Positions 63,614 through 64,000 of a DNA stretch of 64,000 bases are shown here, piece after piece. Each line of letters begins with the position of its first letter. Position 1 is the first letter of the stretch. Below the pieces are notes generated by a model that was given only the letters and a program-made list of their open reading frames with translations, was not told the DNA's origin and ran no database searches. The translations under genes and the position numbers were made by a program. This DNA is from Salinimicrobium catena (GTDB lineage Bacteria; Bacteroidota; Bacteroidia; Flavobacteriales; Flavobacteriaceae). The DNA is taken from assembly GCF_900102915.1 (NCBI RefSeq), contig NZ_FNGG01000003.1:292573-356572 (forward strand), written 5' to 3'.

Positions 63614-63737
63614 AATGTAGTGGACAGTGGATTGAGGGCAGTGGACAGTTTGAAGTTAGAGCTTAGAAGTTAGAGGTTGAAAAACTGTGGAGTCCTAAAT
63701 AGGGTTGACCATTTTCGAAGTTGATTATGAATCCTAT

Positions 63738-64000
63738 TTAATGGAAGTTTAAAGTTATTAATTCTTTTTTCTTTTTAATTTCATATTCTACCGGAGTAAA
63801 ATGATTTATAGAGCTATGAGGTTTTTCATGGTTATACATATAGACAGCCTTACTTAATTTTCTATTTAGACTATTAAAATCAATGGGATTATAGCCTTTC
63901 AAGTAGCTATTTTTTATGGTCCCATTGATCCTTTCTGCATGTGGATTTTCATACACATTATCACACATACTATTTCGTAATAATCCTCTGGTAATGCTTA
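63738..64000 (-). CDS. IS3-family transposase, C-terminal part (runs off the window)
   Basis: The frame continues past 64000. SMCDNVYENPHAERINGTIK, then NSYLKGYNPIDFNSLNRKL and YMYNHEKPHSSINHFTPVEYE are the end of an IS3 OrfB (rve) integrase core, with the catalytic Glu in HAER. GGGTTGACC at about 63702 lies close to the probable right end of the insertion sequence. The other end lies outside the window. The ATG at 63968 is internal to the frame. Confidence 0.85.
   Translation of the reverse strand, partial: SITRGLLRNSMCDNVYENPHAERINGTIKNSYLKGYNPIDFNSLNRKLSKAVYMYNHEKPHSSINHFTPVEYEIKKKKELITLNFH

Noticed and set aside
1..64000. CRISPR arrays, rRNA and tRNA genes
   Set aside because: No regularly spaced 24-40 bp repeats, no tRNA cloverleaf or rRNA-like segments were recognised by eye.

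Overview
The window looks like a chromosome segment of a marine or soil member of the Bacteroidetes, most likely Flavobacteriaceae. Evidence: promoters of the TTG-N19-TAnnTTTG type (for example 13849-13878 and, on the minus strand, 62370-62399), almost no Shine-Dalgarno sequences, many lipoproteins with a Cys after the signal peptide, hybrid TPR-histidine kinases, LytTR regulators, and families typical of the phylum (DUF4494, DUF4870, SYLF, DUF3307/SatD). No rRNA, tRNA or CRISPR array was seen.

1-31.2 kb is ordinary chromosome. It holds a flavin amine oxidase, a PAS histidine kinase, a Met-rich lipoprotein, an EEP-family membrane protein, a SYLF lipoprotein, the satD-DUF3307 pair, a TPR-kinase, a gamma-carbonic anhydrase and a LytTR regulator. 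A porin/BCCT transporter/universal-stress-protein operon follows, then an M50-like peptidase, a NUC1-type nuclease lipoprotein, a CDGSH protein, SRPBCC and DUF4494 proteins, a subtilase, a lipoprotein/TPR-kinase/LuxR-regulator operon, a beta-helix protein, an HNH protein and a DsrE protein. Several genes under 60 codons are included. Repeat-rich spacers of 'TTCCAGCTTCC' and 'ATCTGCGGGAAA' type lie at 21.4-22.75 kb and 62.4-63.27 kb.

31.6-60.97 kb is read here as one integrative defence island in the 3' end of mnmE (trmE). A near-identical 23-bp piece of mnmE, plus a decayed remnant of its last codons, lies at 31565-31624. The intact mnmE end is at 60917-60991, next to a tyrosine recombinase and small HTH genes. 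AGGTACAAAT repeats sit just inside both ends. From left to right the cargo is: a GIY-YIG (T5orf172) protein; a DUF6615-like protein; an HsdR-N-like nuclease; a minus-strand ATPase-HNH-HIT operon resembling Septu with an extra HIT gene; and a long plus-strand operon of hsdR, an ATPase/TOPRIM (DUF4435-like) gene, hsdM, hsdS, mcrB, mcrC, a PLD nuclease, a Nudix hydrolase and a frameshifted DUF2075 helicase. After these come a DUF3427-like/HNH protein, a MITD1-C-like protein, an exonuclease/GIY-YIG fusion of core-like composition, and the integration module.

60.9-64 kb returns to chromosome: mnmE (carrying an in-frame palindromic repeat), a repeat-filled spacer, a DUF4870 protein and the end of an IS3-family transposase. 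The strongest candidates for something new are the ATPase-HNH-HIT operon, the combined type I RM/McrBC operon with embedded ATPase, and the mnmE-targeting island itself.
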